64,000 nt of DNA from CBDDKZ01 sp965230415 (GCA_965230415.1 CBDDKZ010000005.1:1860001-1924000); one strand, 5' to 3'. Positions 44,934-52,808 are shown, numbered from the stretch's first letter. Notes: generated by a model from the sequence alone, not told the origin. Numbers and translations: made by a program.

Positions 44934-47096
44934 TTAGGCCAGCTTTAGCGGAAGATCGCGTAAACGCTGATTAGTGATTTTATTTACGGCATTAGCAACG
45001 GCTGCTCCTAATGGTCCAATTGGGGGCTCACCCACGCCTGTCGGTCGGTCTCCACTTTCCAGCATGACCACATCAATTTCTTTAGGCGTATGTTTTATAA
45101 GTGCCATATCGTAAGGTCCATAGATAATCGGCCATATGGCTCCGTTTTTTACTTCCAGCTTTTCATGCATGGTAGCACTGATGCTCATGTTTATAGCACC
45201 CTCACACTGAGCTCTTACACCATCCGGATTTACGATAAATCCCGGATCTATGACACAGGTTACTTTGAGCACTTTTATTTCTTTGCCTTTAACCTCCACG
45301 TCTGCCACCATAGCCACTGGCGTGGATATATCATAACCACAGGCGAAACCCTGTGCTTGTCCATCTGGCATTTTTTTGCCCCAGCCGGCTTTATCGCGAG
45401 CAGTTTCAATGACCTTAATAAATCGCGAGTAGCGTCCTTCATTACTTAAATGGTTAAGTCGGAATGTAATGGGGTCTTTCCCGGCTTTTATAGCGAGTTC
45501 ATCCATAAAACTTTCAACAGCAAAAGTATTGGCTGTGGCACCTAAACCACGCCACATACCTGGCTTAAAAGGAAGTTTTACACGCCAGGCAACCATTTGT
45601 ATATTTGGAATTTTGTTATAGCTAATGTAACCACCGGCCCAGGCACCCGGGTCGGCACCAAGCATTCCTTCCATGGCCGAAGGGATGATCGGTGAGCCAA
45701 AAACAACGTCGCCACTTGATGTATTGTGCTCAATAGCCTCGATCGTGCCTGTATCGTTTAGTTTTGCTTTAAGGATATGGTTGGTAGGAGGCCTGAAATT
45801 CCCGTTTTGAAATTCTTCTTTACGGTCAAAAAATACGTGTACCGGCTTTTTGATGGCTTTGGACATGACCGCTGCCTGTACTACGTTTGGCGTTTGCAAA
45901 CGGCGGCCAAAACCACCACCGAGGAAAGTTGGTTCCAGCTCTACTTGTTCTTCCTTAAGACCCAGACGCTCGGCAACGGCGTTTCTGGCATATTTAGGAA
46001 CCTGTGTACTCATTTTAATGAATACCTGGTCGCCTTCTACTTTTACTACAGCTCCATTAGGTTCGATATGGGCATGTGCGCCCAAAGGTGAATTGTATTC
46101 TGCGGTATAAATGTCGCCTTCTTCCAGGTGTTTCTTAACGTTGCCTACTTTTTGCAGCGGATAGGGTTTTCCTGCCCCTACCTTTACTTTTTTGAGCACT
46201 TCTTCCTGTGTCCATTCTTTATTGGTTTTCCAGGTAGCTTTGACCGCCTTTTTGGCGGTTTCTGCCTGAATGTGTGTTTGAGCTATTACCCCTACAAAAT
46301 CGGTTTCTGTTACTATTTTAACGACGCCCGGCATTTTGCTGGCGGCACTCGTATCTGCAGTTTCCAGCTCGGTGTCCAATTTCGGTGGTCTGAGTACCGA
46401 GCCGTACAACATACCTGGCATGGTGACATCCATACCAAAAATTGGTTCGCCAAAAACTTTGGGTTTCAGATCTACTCTTGGAATTTCCTTGCCAATAACC
46501 TTAAAGTCTTTTCGTTCTTTTAATGCTACTTTTTTAGGCATTTTCCAGTCGGTCGATTTTTCAACCACCTCACCATAAGTCATTTTTTTGCTGCCACTAG
46601 AGATCACACCTTCCTTTAAAGTTAAGGAAGCAGTGCTCACTCCTAAAATTTGTGCAGCATTGTCTTTTAGCATTTCACGCATGTTCGCAGCCATTTCTCT
46701 CAGCGGTACCCATAAACTGGTGGTGGAATCGCTACCACCGGTAGAACGCGGGTCTATAGGCCGGCCTTTGGTTGATGCATGAACAACGTTAACCTGATCT
46801 ACCCGTACTTCCAGCTCTTCGGCAGCCATTTGAGCCATACCAGTAAATACTCCCTGGCCCATTTCTACTTTTGGCGAATGTAAAATAATAGCGTTTTTGG
46901 CAGTAATTTCGAACCAGGCTATTGCATCCAGCTTATTTTTCAGGTCAGTCTCCAGCCCACCTTCGATTAATGTTTTCACGAGCGTTTTGCGCAAAGGGCT
47001 ACAGCCTACGAGGCTCAAGCCAAACAATACAGCACTACCTTTTACTGTTTTTAGTACAAATTCTCTTCTACCAAGTTGTGTATCTTCGATTTTCAT
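44934..47096 (-). CDS. Molybdopterin-binding subunit of a xanthine-dehydrogenase/isoquinoline-1-oxidoreductase-type hydroxylase
   Basis: At 720 residues this is the IorB type. The N-terminus has a Tat signal, GRREFVLK followed by a hydrophobic stretch, with a possible lipobox at SLVG-C. Blocks HSPKVEMGQGVFTGMAQ, STGGSDSTTS, EPTFLGGGFGRR and MWRGLGATAN match Mo-cofactor contact regions, and VGEPPIGPLGAAVANA near the end carries the catalytic Glu region. The enzyme hydroxylates an aldehyde or N-heterocycle using water. Folded export by Tat places it in the periplasm. Partner subunit and chaperones are adjacent. Confidence 0.9.
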   Translation of the reverse strand: MKIEDTQLGRREFVLKTVKGSAVLFGLSLVGCSPLRKTLVKTLIEGGLETDLKNKLDAIAWFEITAKNAIILHSPKVEMGQGVFTGMAQMAAEELEVRVDQVNVVHASTKGRPIDPRSTGGSDSTTSLWVPLREMAANMREMLKDNAAQILGVSTASLTLKEGVISSGSKKMTYGEVVEKSTDWKMPKKVALKERKDFKVIGKEIPRVDLKPKVFGEPIFGMDVTMPGMLYGSVLRPPKLDTELETADTSAASKMPGVVKIVTETDFVGVIAQTHIQAETAKKAVKATWKTNKEWTQEEVLKKVKVGAGKPYPLQKVGNVKKHLEEGDIYTAEYNSPLGAHAHIEPNGAVVKVEGDQVFIKMSTQVPKYARNAVAERLGLKEEQVELEPTFLGGGFGRRLQTPNVVQAAVMSKAIKKPVHVFFDRKEEFQNGNFRPPTNHILKAKLNDTGTIEAIEHNTSSGDVVFGSPIIPSAMEGMLGADPGAWAGGYISYNKIPNIQMVAWRVKLPFKPGMWRGLGATANTFAVESFMDELAIKAGKDPITFRLNHLSNEGRYSRFIKVIETARDKAGWGKKMPDGQAQGFACGYDISTPVAMVADVEVKGKEIKVLKVTCVIDPGFIVNPDGVRAQCEGAINMSISATMHEKLEVKNGAIWPIIYGPYDMALIKHTPKEIDVVMLESGDRPTGVGEPPIGPLGAAVANAVNKITNQRLRDLPLKLA

Positions 47097-47108
47097 ATTT
47101 TTAAAAAA

Positions 47109-47582
47109 TTAAGATTTGGTATTTGATTTCAATTCAGCAGCGCGATGTATCGCTTTCCGCATTCTATAATAAGTACCACAGCGACAAATATTAATGATGT
47201 TGTTATCTATTTGTTCGTCACTCGGTTTTGGAACTTTGTCGAGCAGCGCAGCAGTGGCCATCATAAATCCCGGTTGGCAGTAACCACACTGGGGAACAAC
47301 TTCATCTATCCATGCCTGCTGTACCGGATGAGGCTCTTCTTCGGTTCCCAGGCCTTCAATAGTCGTGATTTTTTTGCCTTCTGCAAATTTCGTAGCGAAG
47401 GAACACGATCGTACTGCTTCACCATTTACATGGATCGTACAGGCGCCGCAGGAAGCTTTGCCACAGCCAAATTTGGTTCCTTTGAGCTCAAGAACATCCC
47501 TTATTACCCATAATAAAGGGGTATTGGAGTCCTCTATATCAAGGGATTTTGAAACTCCGTTTATTTCGAATGATATGATCAT
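47109..47582 (-). CDS. [2Fe-2S] subunit of the molybdenum hydroxylase (IorA-like)
   Basis: The 157-residue protein binds two [2Fe-2S] clusters: the plant-type N-terminal one with GCGKASCGACTIHVNG and a later Cys (VRSC), and the helical C-terminal one with QCGYCQPGFM and ICRCGTYYR. It passes electrons from the Mo centre to an acceptor. No FAD subunit gene is nearby, as is usual for the isoquinoline-oxidoreductase type. It has no export signal of its own, which fits co-export with the Tat-bearing large subunit. It starts 24 bases after the di-heme cytochrome stop and ends 12 bases before the Mo subunit. Confidence 0.93.
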   Translation of the reverse strand: MIISFEINGVSKSLDIEDSNTPLLWVIRDVLELKGTKFGCGKASCGACTIHVNGEAVRSCSFATKFAEGKKITTIEGLGTEEEPHPVQQAWIDEVVPQCGYCQPGFMMATAALLDKVPKPSDEQIDNNIINICRCGTYYRMRKAIHRAAELKSNTKS

Positions 47583-47606
47583 GATAAATTGCTTTTAGTA
47601 CGTTGC

Positions 47607-48188
47607 TTATTTTTCGGGGATAACAGCTCCATGTTCGAACCACTTTATTACCGCTGCTTTATACTCATCAAAGGGTACCGGGGGTTTTTCTCTGGGTATT
47701 CCATCAGGGTTAATTCCAGGGTTCCAAGCCCATAGTACTAATGCGTGTTCTGTAAGGTGGTGTAGAATCTCTTCATGCGACTTATTACCGTTCTTTGTAG
47801 TATCTAAAATGGAGTGGGCTATTTCCACTCTGCTTAAGCCCTCCCAATACATGCTTTCGGGAGCCAGAGACCACTCGGGAGCACCAGGTACTCCTGAAAA
47901 GTTGTTGTTTTCGCTTTGGTGACATGTTCCGCACTTAGTAGCTTCAAAACCGTGATTGGCTTCTCCGCGTGCCATGCCAAAATAGTGCGGATGGCTATCT
48001 TCACCTTGTTTTGGCACATTATCGTTTGGATGACAGTTGACACATCGTTTGTGTGTGAGTACTTTCATCATCGTGTCAAAGGCTTCGTCCGATTCCGAAT
48101 TATTCCAGACCTGATGCCAGTTAGTGAAACTGGTTAGTATCGCTGCTCCACCCAGCAATAACATAATTTTAAAAAAGAGAGATTTCAT
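47607..48188 (-). CDS. Di-heme c-type cytochrome associated with the molybdenum hydroxylase
   Basis: A 193-residue exported protein (N-terminal hydrophobic signal) with two heme c sites, KRCVNCH and TKCGTCH, about 40 residues apart. The remaining part (LAPESMYWEGLSRVEIAHSIL, LVLWAWNPGINPDGI, VIKWFEHGAVIPE) matches the subunit annotated with isoquinoline 1-oxidoreductases. As first gene of the operon, it probably accepts electrons from the [2Fe-2S] subunit and hands them to the respiratory chain. That role follows from context rather than direct evidence. Confidence 0.85.
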   Translation of the reverse strand: MKSLFFKIMLLLGGAAILTSFTNWHQVWNNSESDEAFDTMMKVLTHKRCVNCHPNDNVPKQGEDSHPHYFGMARGEANHGFEATKCGTCHQSENNNFSGVPGAPEWSLAPESMYWEGLSRVEIAHSILDTTKNGNKSHEEILHHLTEHALVLWAWNPGINPDGIPREKPPVPFDEYKAAVIKWFEHGAVIPEK

Positions 48189-48576
48189 AAAAAAAACGAA
48201 TTTTCACATATACCTAATAGTAGGTAGCGACAATTTATACCTATCTGATAAACAATTTGTAACACAAATCAGAGAAAATTCAGCACCTGGTCGCGGTACC
48301 CACATTGGCCTGGTGTGGTACGGCTCGACCTCGACGAGTTGTGCACCTTCTTTACCTAAGCTAAGTGTTACTTTTTTTGGTTAAAAATTAAAGAATTGCA
48401 AAATTCTAACTATCTTCATTAAGCAGTTTTTGGATGCGATCCCGAATTGTTAAAGACACTTGCAACTGAACGAATTGCCAGTTTTGAAATTAATGACAGA
48501 AAATTTTGAATTACTAAACAGTAGTCAATCATTTTCAAAATGCTTTAATCATTAAGTTGAGTACCCTCTTGAAGAT
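48189..48576. other. Divergent spacer with a GC-rich, fold-prone segment
   Basis: The spacer holds the promoters of the Mo operon (minus) and of the MtfA-like gene (plus). Between about 48281 and 48350 the sequence is visibly GC-rich against AT-rich flanks and can fold: GTACCCACA (48296-48304) with TGTGGTAC (48314-48321, one bulge), then CTCG (48324-48327) with CGAG (48335-48338). A T-run follows near 48371. No gene is supported in it; the open plus-strand frame across it has no family features. Confidence 0.45.
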
Positions 48577-49386
48577 ATGGTTTGGAAAGCTTTTCTAATA
48601 TTGTTTGGTTCAGCATTGGTAGTAATTCTATGCGTATTAGTATATCGCATAATACGTGCTTTTTTTTATGACTTTACGCCACTAAAGAAAAAATACATTA
48701 CGATCCTTGAGGCTAAGTTTTATTACTACAAACTGCTCAATGAGGAACAGAAGCGCAAATTTCAACGTAAGTTGAAATACTTCATGCAAAGTAAAAACTT
48801 CATTTCGCGCAGAGACATTACTATTACCGATGAAATGAAAGTATTATTAAGTGCATCGGCAGCGCAGTTGACTTTCGGCATACAAGATTTAAAATTTACC
48901 CATTTTAGTGAAATTCTTATTTTTCCACGTCGCTACCGCAATCAGAAGACGGGATTAATGCATGTAGGAGAGGTAAACTCAAGAGGTATCATCGCTTTTT
49001 CGTGGGAAGATGTTTTAAAAAGTTATAGCAATCCGCACGATGGCCGTAATTTGCCGCTGCACGAAATGGCGCATGCGCTACGTTTGGAAGATTTGATATC
49101 CAACAATGAATATTTGTTCTTAAAAGAACGCTATATCAACAGTTTTGACAGACAGGCCAAAATTATAGCAGAGGAAGTCAAATCGGGAGAGAATGGGTTT
49201 TTAAGAAAATATGCTGCGGCAAATAAAGACGAGTTTTTTGCGGTGGCCATCGAGAGCTTTTTCGAACGTGCAGTGGAATTCAGAGAGCAGATGCCCGATT
49301 TGTATAAAACCCTTACTAAACTGTTGAATCAGGACCCGGCCAAACTGGAATTGAGTTACCAGCGTTCCATAGATAAAGAGGAATAG
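48577..49386 (+). CDS. MtfA-like zinc peptidase (M90 family)
   Basis: The 269-residue protein starts with a membrane anchor (about residues 1-23), unlike the soluble E. coli MtfA. The zinc-binding helix is LPLHEMAHALRLED (HExxH) and the downstream EFFAVAIESFFERAVEF and MPDLYKTLTKLLNQDP segments are hallmark M90 blocks with the third ligand region. E. coli MtfA is an aminopeptidase that binds the Mlc repressor; Bacteroidota relatives have no known partner. It stands alone, 101 bases upstream of the tRNA pair. Confidence 0.88.
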   Translation: MVWKAFLILFGSALVVILCVLVYRIIRAFFYDFTPLKKKYITILEAKFYYYKLLNEEQKRKFQRKLKYFMQSKNFISRRDITITDEMKVLLSASAAQLTFGIQDLKFTHFSEILIFPRRYRNQKTGLMHVGEVNSRGIIAFSWEDVLKSYSNPHDGRNLPLHEMAHALRLEDLISNNEYLFLKERYINSFDRQAKIIAEEVKSGENGFLRKYAAANKDEFFAVAIESFFERAVEFREQMPDLYKTLTKLLNQDPAKLELSYQRSIDKEE

Positions 49387-49404
49387 ACAATTTTTTTAAA
49401 TTTA

Positions 49405-49437
49405 TTGTTGACAATTCAATACTATTACTTATTTTTG
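49405..49437 (+). promoter_or_regulatory. Putative promoter of the tRNA-Gly/tRNA-Leu unit
   Basis: TATTTTTG (49430-49437) is a full TAnnTTTG match. TTGTTG at 49405-49410 overlaps the expected -33 TTTG position with an imperfect match. It lies 50 bases ahead of tRNA-Gly. Confidence 0.5.
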
Positions 49438-49487
49438 CAGTCCGTTTAGCGCGGAAACGTTCTTAAGTTATTGACTTAATTACAAAA

Positions 49488-49560
<73 letters not shown>

Positions 49561-49623
49561 CTTTTTTGTGCCCTTTATTTTCTTAATAGGCATAAAATGG
49601 TTTTGTAACAGTACGTCTGTTCT

Positions 49624-49708
49624 GCTCGGGTGGTGGAATTGGTAGACACGCGGGACTTAAAATCCCGTGGCCGTTTAGGCCGTGCGGGTTCAAGTCCCGC
49701 CCCGAGTA
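49624..49708 (+). tRNA. tRNA-Leu (TAA anticodon)
   Basis: An 85-base class II tRNA: acceptor GCTCGGG/CCCGAGT (first pair G-U) with discriminator A, D-arm TGGTGGAATTGGTAGACA, anticodon loop CTTAAAA (anticodon TAA), a long variable arm (TGGCCGTTTAGGCC) and T-loop GGGTTCAAGTCCC. CCA is not encoded. A terminator follows directly. Confidence 0.96.
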
Positions 49709-49713
49709 CTAGA

Positions 49714-49740
49714 GGATAAATCTTAAGATTTATCCTTTTT
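49714..49740 (+). terminator. Intrinsic terminator of the tRNA unit
   Basis: GGATAAATCTTAAGATTTATCC is an uninterrupted inverted repeat (49714-49735) followed by a T-run. Although the stem has many A-T pairs, its placement right after tRNA-Leu fits. Confidence 0.8.
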
Positions 49741-49897
49741 TATTTGTTTGATTATCAGGGTTTTACACCTTTATAGTTCGCTTTTTTCTAATATGTCTGA
49801 CTTTTTTTATTATTGATTGAATTTGCAATCACTTAATAAATAACTCCTACTTAAAACCTGACCTGAGTGCTAATCTTTTGTAACACAATTGTCTCAT

Positions 49898-49938
49898 CTA
49901 AGATTTGGCAATAATTTTATCTTGCTGCCAAATCTTAG
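49898..49938. repeat. 13-bp perfect inverted repeat with TTTGGC core, left of the ATPase gene
   Basis: CTAAGATTTGGCA (49898-49910) and TGCCAAATCTTAG (49926-49938) are exact reverse complements with a 15-base spacer. No T-run follows, so it is not a typical terminator. The inner core TTTGGC/GCCAAA is shared with the four sites on the other side of the ATPase gene (51523-51624). Confidence 0.6.
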
Positions 49939-49958
49939 TTTTAGTATTTTCGTGTTGA

Positions 49959-50099
49959 ATAATTGATTATCGCAAACACATCATTACATATTGGAGAGTT
50001 AAAAATTCTTTTGCTCATGGAGAAATCATCTCTGTTAAAGCTCTAATTAACTTCTACGAGCAGTTTGAGGACAACATCAAACGATCCAGTATCCATTAA
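49959..50099 (+). pseudogene. Possible C-terminal remnant of an unknown gene
   Basis: After a stop at 49956 the plus-strand frame stays open for 46 codons to TAA at 50097-50099, with no ATG start. The translation (YRKHIITYWRVKNSFAHG, then EIISVKALINFYEQFED and a Lys-Arg-rich end) has a natural amino-acid balance, better than in neighbouring frames. It could be the tail of a gene whose front was lost when the neighbouring ATPase unit arrived. It overlaps the ATPase stop by 4 bases. No family recognised; chance is possible. Confidence 0.3.
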
Positions 50100-51505
50100 T
50101 TAAACAAACAATCTTGATTCATACTATTGGTCACTATGCCTGTAGCATGTTTTCCTTGAATACCCCATGTGGTTAACATTATGGTATTGATGCCCTTTCT
50201 GGTGTTTGTCTCTGTTTTAAATTGTGTTTCTTTGTTTCTCAGTCTACTTGCATAATTGGCATCTACAGAAAAGGTGTCATTATAAAACTTAATCTCGCAT
50301 AAATTTACAATATTATCATCTCGATCAATAACAAGGTCGACTTGCGCTTTACTATTACTCCAGCTATAATTCTTAGAATTAATCTGATCACATTTTAGTT
50401 TTTTCTTGATGCTCTCAATATGCTTAAAGCAAATCATTTCAAATGCATAACCACTCCAAGATTCATATTCCTTTTTGGTGAACAGCTGTTTCCAAGAGTT
50501 TCCTTTGAATGTTTCAATGAATTGTAAATGAAATAAACAGAACTCGTCAAAAATTCGATATAATGTCGTTTTTCTATTGTCTTTGTACGATTGGTATTTT
50601 TCAACAAAACCAGATTCAATCAACTCATTCATAGATTTTGAAAACTGACCTCCCGAACTGAGATTTTGATCTTTTAGAATTTGATCTCTAATCATTCCTT
50701 TCTTTGGCCCTTTTGATAATGATTGGATAATCTGTTCATGGTAGGAACCTTCTTCAAAAAGTGACTTAAAGACTTCCTCAAATTCATATTCTAAGTGAGC
50801 ACCCTTTTGAAAACATATACGATCAATAGTTGTGACTGAAGAGTCTCCTGTTTGAACGTGTTCGAGGTATTCTGCAATGCCTCCAAGTGCCATATAAATT
50901 TTAAGTATTTCGATTTCAGGTAGATGAATACCTTTATATTCAAAAAACTCTTTAACCTCTTTCAATTGAAATGGAGCTAGTTTTATTTTTCTTGTGATCC
51001 TGTTGTGTAAACCTCCGCGATTTCTAATGATTTTTTTTAGCATGTAGGAAGCTGCTGAACCACAAATAACTACAATTAAATCATTTCTTGTTGTACAGTA
51101 TGTGTTCCAGAAATTTTCAAAAGCAGGAAGAAACCCTGATCTTAATGTGTCAACCCAGGGGAATTCATCTATGAAAATCACTTTTTTCTTTCGGGTTTGC
51201 CTAATCCCTTTTAAATATTGCTTGAGTAAATTGAAGGCTTGAAGCCAATTTTCTGGTTTTTCATCTTTGAATTGTTCTGTAAATCCCTGCAATTCAAGCA
51301 TGAAATTCTCTATTTGATCGGGTCGAGTTCCATTTCGCAGACCAGTAAAGCTAAATAGTATGTTTTTTGAATAATACGCTCTAATTAAATAAGTCTTACC
51401 TATTCTCCTCCTTCCATAAATTGCTATCAATTCAGACCTTTGCGTACTTAAAGCTTCTTCGAGTTTTTCCTTCTCTAATGCTCTTCCTATTATATGTTTA
51501 GACAT
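50096..51505 (-). CDS. ATP-binding protein with C-terminal DUF234 (PD-(D/E)XK-like) domain
   Basis: A 469-residue STAND/AAA-type ATPase of the kind widespread in archaea and gut or marine Bacteroidota. Walker A is IAIYGRRRIGKTYLI (about 28-42), Walker B KVIFIDEFPWVD (about 107-118), with ICGSAASYMLKK as sensor. A winged-helix region follows (about 270-340). The C-terminal DUF234 domain has QVDLVIDRDD and LCEIKFYN, a D...E-x-K arrangement typical of restriction-endonuclease-like folds. Target unknown; proposed roles include defence or mobile-element maintenance. The gene is surrounded on both sides by inverted repeats and lies in a gene-poor stretch. Confidence 0.85.
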   Translation of the reverse strand: MSKHIIGRALEKEKLEEALSTQRSELIAIYGRRRIGKTYLIRAYYSKNILFSFTGLRNGTRPDQIENFMLELQGFTEQFKDEKPENWLQAFNLLKQYLKGIRQTRKKKVIFIDEFPWVDTLRSGFLPAFENFWNTYCTTRNDLIVVICGSAASYMLKKIIRNRGGLHNRITRKIKLAPFQLKEVKEFFEYKGIHLPEIEILKIYMALGGIAEYLEHVQTGDSSVTTIDRICFQKGAHLEYEFEEVFKSLFEEGSYHEQIIQSLSKGPKKGMIRDQILKDQNLSSGGQFSKSMNELIESGFVEKYQSYKDNRKTTLYRIFDEFCLFHLQFIETFKGNSWKQLFTKKEYESWSGYAFEMICFKHIESIKKKLKCDQINSKNYSWSNSKAQVDLVIDRDDNIVNLCEIKFYNDTFSVDANYASRLRNKETQFKTETNTRKGINTIMLTTWGIQGKHATGIVTNSMNQDCLFN

Positions 51506-51522
51506 CCTAATATTATTTAAGC

Positions 51523-51559
51523 GCAGCCAAAAATATAAAATTATTATCGATTTGGCTGC
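51523..51559. repeat. Inverted repeat pair A (GCAGCCAAA/TTTGGCTGC), upstream of the ATPase gene
   Basis: GCAGCCAAAAAT (51523-51534) and ATTTGGCTGC (51550-51559) are reverse complements over nine bases plus flanks, making a 37-base palindromic unit. It sits 18 bases upstream of the ATPase start codon, inside the promoter/leader region of that minus-strand gene. Confidence 0.65.
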
Positions 51560-51588
51560 ACGTCACAATAATAAAAAACATTTAACAA

Positions 51589-51624
51589 GCAGCCAAAATC
51601 ATCAATAAAGCGCTATTTTGGCTG
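51589..51624. repeat. Inverted repeat pair B (GCAGCCAAAAT/ATTTTGGCTG), upstream of the ATPase gene
   Basis: GCAGCCAAAAT (51589-51599) and ATTTTGGCTG (51615-51624) pair over ten bases. The unit is 36 bases long, nearly the same as pair A, and is offset from it by 66 bases. Two equal units in tandem look like operators or ends recognised by a protein. Confidence 0.65.
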
Positions 51625-51923
51625 TAGTTCATACTTTGCTTTTTATTAACAAACTAATATTCAATTATTTATAATAATGTCCACGTGCTGAATAATAGAA
51701 TTAAATAGTTGTTGGTTTCTCTGTACTTAGTTTTTGCGCTCACTTTTTATCTGTCGAACCAAAAATGAAGGCAGACTGATACGCACGTTCCAATTCAAAC
51801 TACTTTCTTCCTGTCTAAATCGTCTGATTCATCCTTTTAAAAATTGCAGCTAACTCTTTAGTCATTATATTATAGAAGGCAAATGCATGGCAATCATATG
51901 TTCAGAAGGTTTAGATTGCTTCA
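51625..51923. other. AT-rich spacer, no gene seen
   Basis: All frames are broken by stops. Short stretches on the minus strand have a coding-like look but are interrupted every 15-20 codons. It may be decayed sequence. Confidence 0.4.
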
Positions 51924-52259
51924 TCAATGTTTACTGTTGAATCCTACTATTTCGAATATTTTATCAGTGGCCCTTGTTGGATAAATTTGCAGTGCATGAT
52001 CGACATCCATGCTCATGCTAAACTTTCCACTACTTGTATATGAAGCAATATTGGAGTATACCACCCGATTTGCCTCGTCTGTGAGTTTTAATCTATACTT
52101 CTTATCTACCGGGTGATTGGAACCAATAGAATAGGAACTTACATTAAAGCTATTGAAGGTTTTGATGGTATAAAAAGCATTAGGGTTGCCATAGTACCCA
52201 TTTTGCTGTACTTCTATTTTACCAAATAGCAAGGGGTTGGGGCTGGTCCGTGGAAACAA
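51924..52259 (-). CDS. Orphan 111-residue ORF, possibly the 3' part of a broken gene
   Basis: The frame begins with a TTG (52259) and has no ATG; it stays open 15-18 bases more codons upstream until a TAG. The product is beta-rich and polar (IEVQQNGYYGNPNAFYTIKTF, YRLKLTDEANRVVYSN kept apart by turns), ending VDHALQIYPTRATDKIFEIVGF, and resembles the C-terminal beta-sandwich part of a secreted protein. There is no signal peptide. Directly upstream on the same strand is a lipoprotein start in another frame (52474-52310), so both may be pieces of one damaged lipoprotein gene. No family recognised. Confidence 0.4.
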   Translation of the reverse strand: MFPRTSPNPLLFGKIEVQQNGYYGNPNAFYTIKTFNSFNVSSYSIGSNHPVDKKYRLKLTDEANRVVYSNIASYTSSGKFSMSMDVDHALQIYPTRATDKIFEIVGFNSKH

Positions 52260-52309
52260 TATATATGTCTGGTTGTAATCGGCCTAGGTCAATCTATCGG
52301 CCGGAACCC

Positions 52310-52474
52310 TCAATTATGTTTGTTTCCATCAATATACATTTCGTCGGCAGTTTGTGTTTTCTCTGGTGCAGTTTCAGAAGAAGGACTTTTAGGTATTAGA
52401 GCCTGACCTGTCTTTTCATTATTGCAGGCACCTAATAGGACTAACAGAAAGTAAAAAGAAATAGTTAGTCTCAT
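52310..52474 (-). CDS. Short lipoprotein ORF (54 residues), possibly the 5' part of a broken gene
   Basis: An ATG at 52474 opens a frame with a good lipoprotein signal, MRLTISFYFLLVLLGAC, the Cys at residue 17 forming an LGAC lipobox. A Ser/Thr/Pro/Glu-rich linker (KSPSSETAPEKTQTADE) follows, as is usual between a lipid anchor and a folded domain, but the frame stops after NKHN at 52310. A linker that leads to nothing suggests loss of the following domain by frameshift; the ORF at 51924-52259 could be that domain. Confidence 0.45.
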   Translation of the reverse strand: MRLTISFYFLLVLLGACNNEKTGQALIPKSPSSETAPEKTQTADEMYIDGNKHN

Positions 52475-52658
52475 TTTCTCTTAAGCATCAATGGGGTCGG
52501 GTAATTGAGGAGGATACGCTAAATATAAAAAAATTATAGCATAGATAAAGCGAATGCTAAACAATAGCTGTTTCCAGTTGTTTTAAAAATGATACTAAAA
52601 TACTTCGCCAACTAATAGTTAGGATAAGTATGTTTTTAGCATTATAAACAGAATAATT

Positions 52659-52808
52659 ATGGCATCAATAAGTCAATTACAACGAAAGTATGAAAAACTT
52701 ATGGCAGAAGCGCATAAGTTAATGAGCAAAGACCGGAAAAAAGCCGATGAGAAGATGGCGGAAGCCGAAGTAGTGATGGATGAGCTGGTAAAACTGAAAA
52801 GTGCTTAA
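52659..52808 (+). CDS. Lacal_2735-family small protein
   Basis: The ATG at 52659 opens 49 codons. The product is highly charged and helical: SQLQRKYEKLMAEAHKL, then RKKADEKMAEAEVVMDELVKL. The KYEKL-x-x-EAHKL and R-K-x-x-DEK-x-AEAE pattern is that of the Lacal_2735 family, found in Bacteroidota, typically 50-60 residues and of unknown role, often made in stress or stationary conditions in my recollection. It is a stand-alone gene in an AT-rich stretch, 38 bases after an AT-rich promoter-like region. Confidence 0.7.
   Translation: MASISQLQRKYEKLMAEAHKLMSKDRKKADEKMAEAEVVMDELVKLKSA

Larger units (their letters stand above)
49709..50095. other. Spacer between the tRNA unit and the ATPase gene
   Basis: Apart from the tRNA terminator, the inverted repeat at 49898-49938 and the short open frame up to 50099, the region is AT-rich and shows no gene. 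A direct or indirect att-like repeat of the tRNA-Leu 3' end was looked for in the following few kilobases and not seen. Confidence 0.5.

Noticed and set aside
48124..48384. Plus-strand open frame of 86 codons across the Mo-operon promoter
   Set aside because: Begins inside the cytochrome gene on the opposite strand and has no protein-like pattern; the GC-rich segment is better seen as a structure or repeat.
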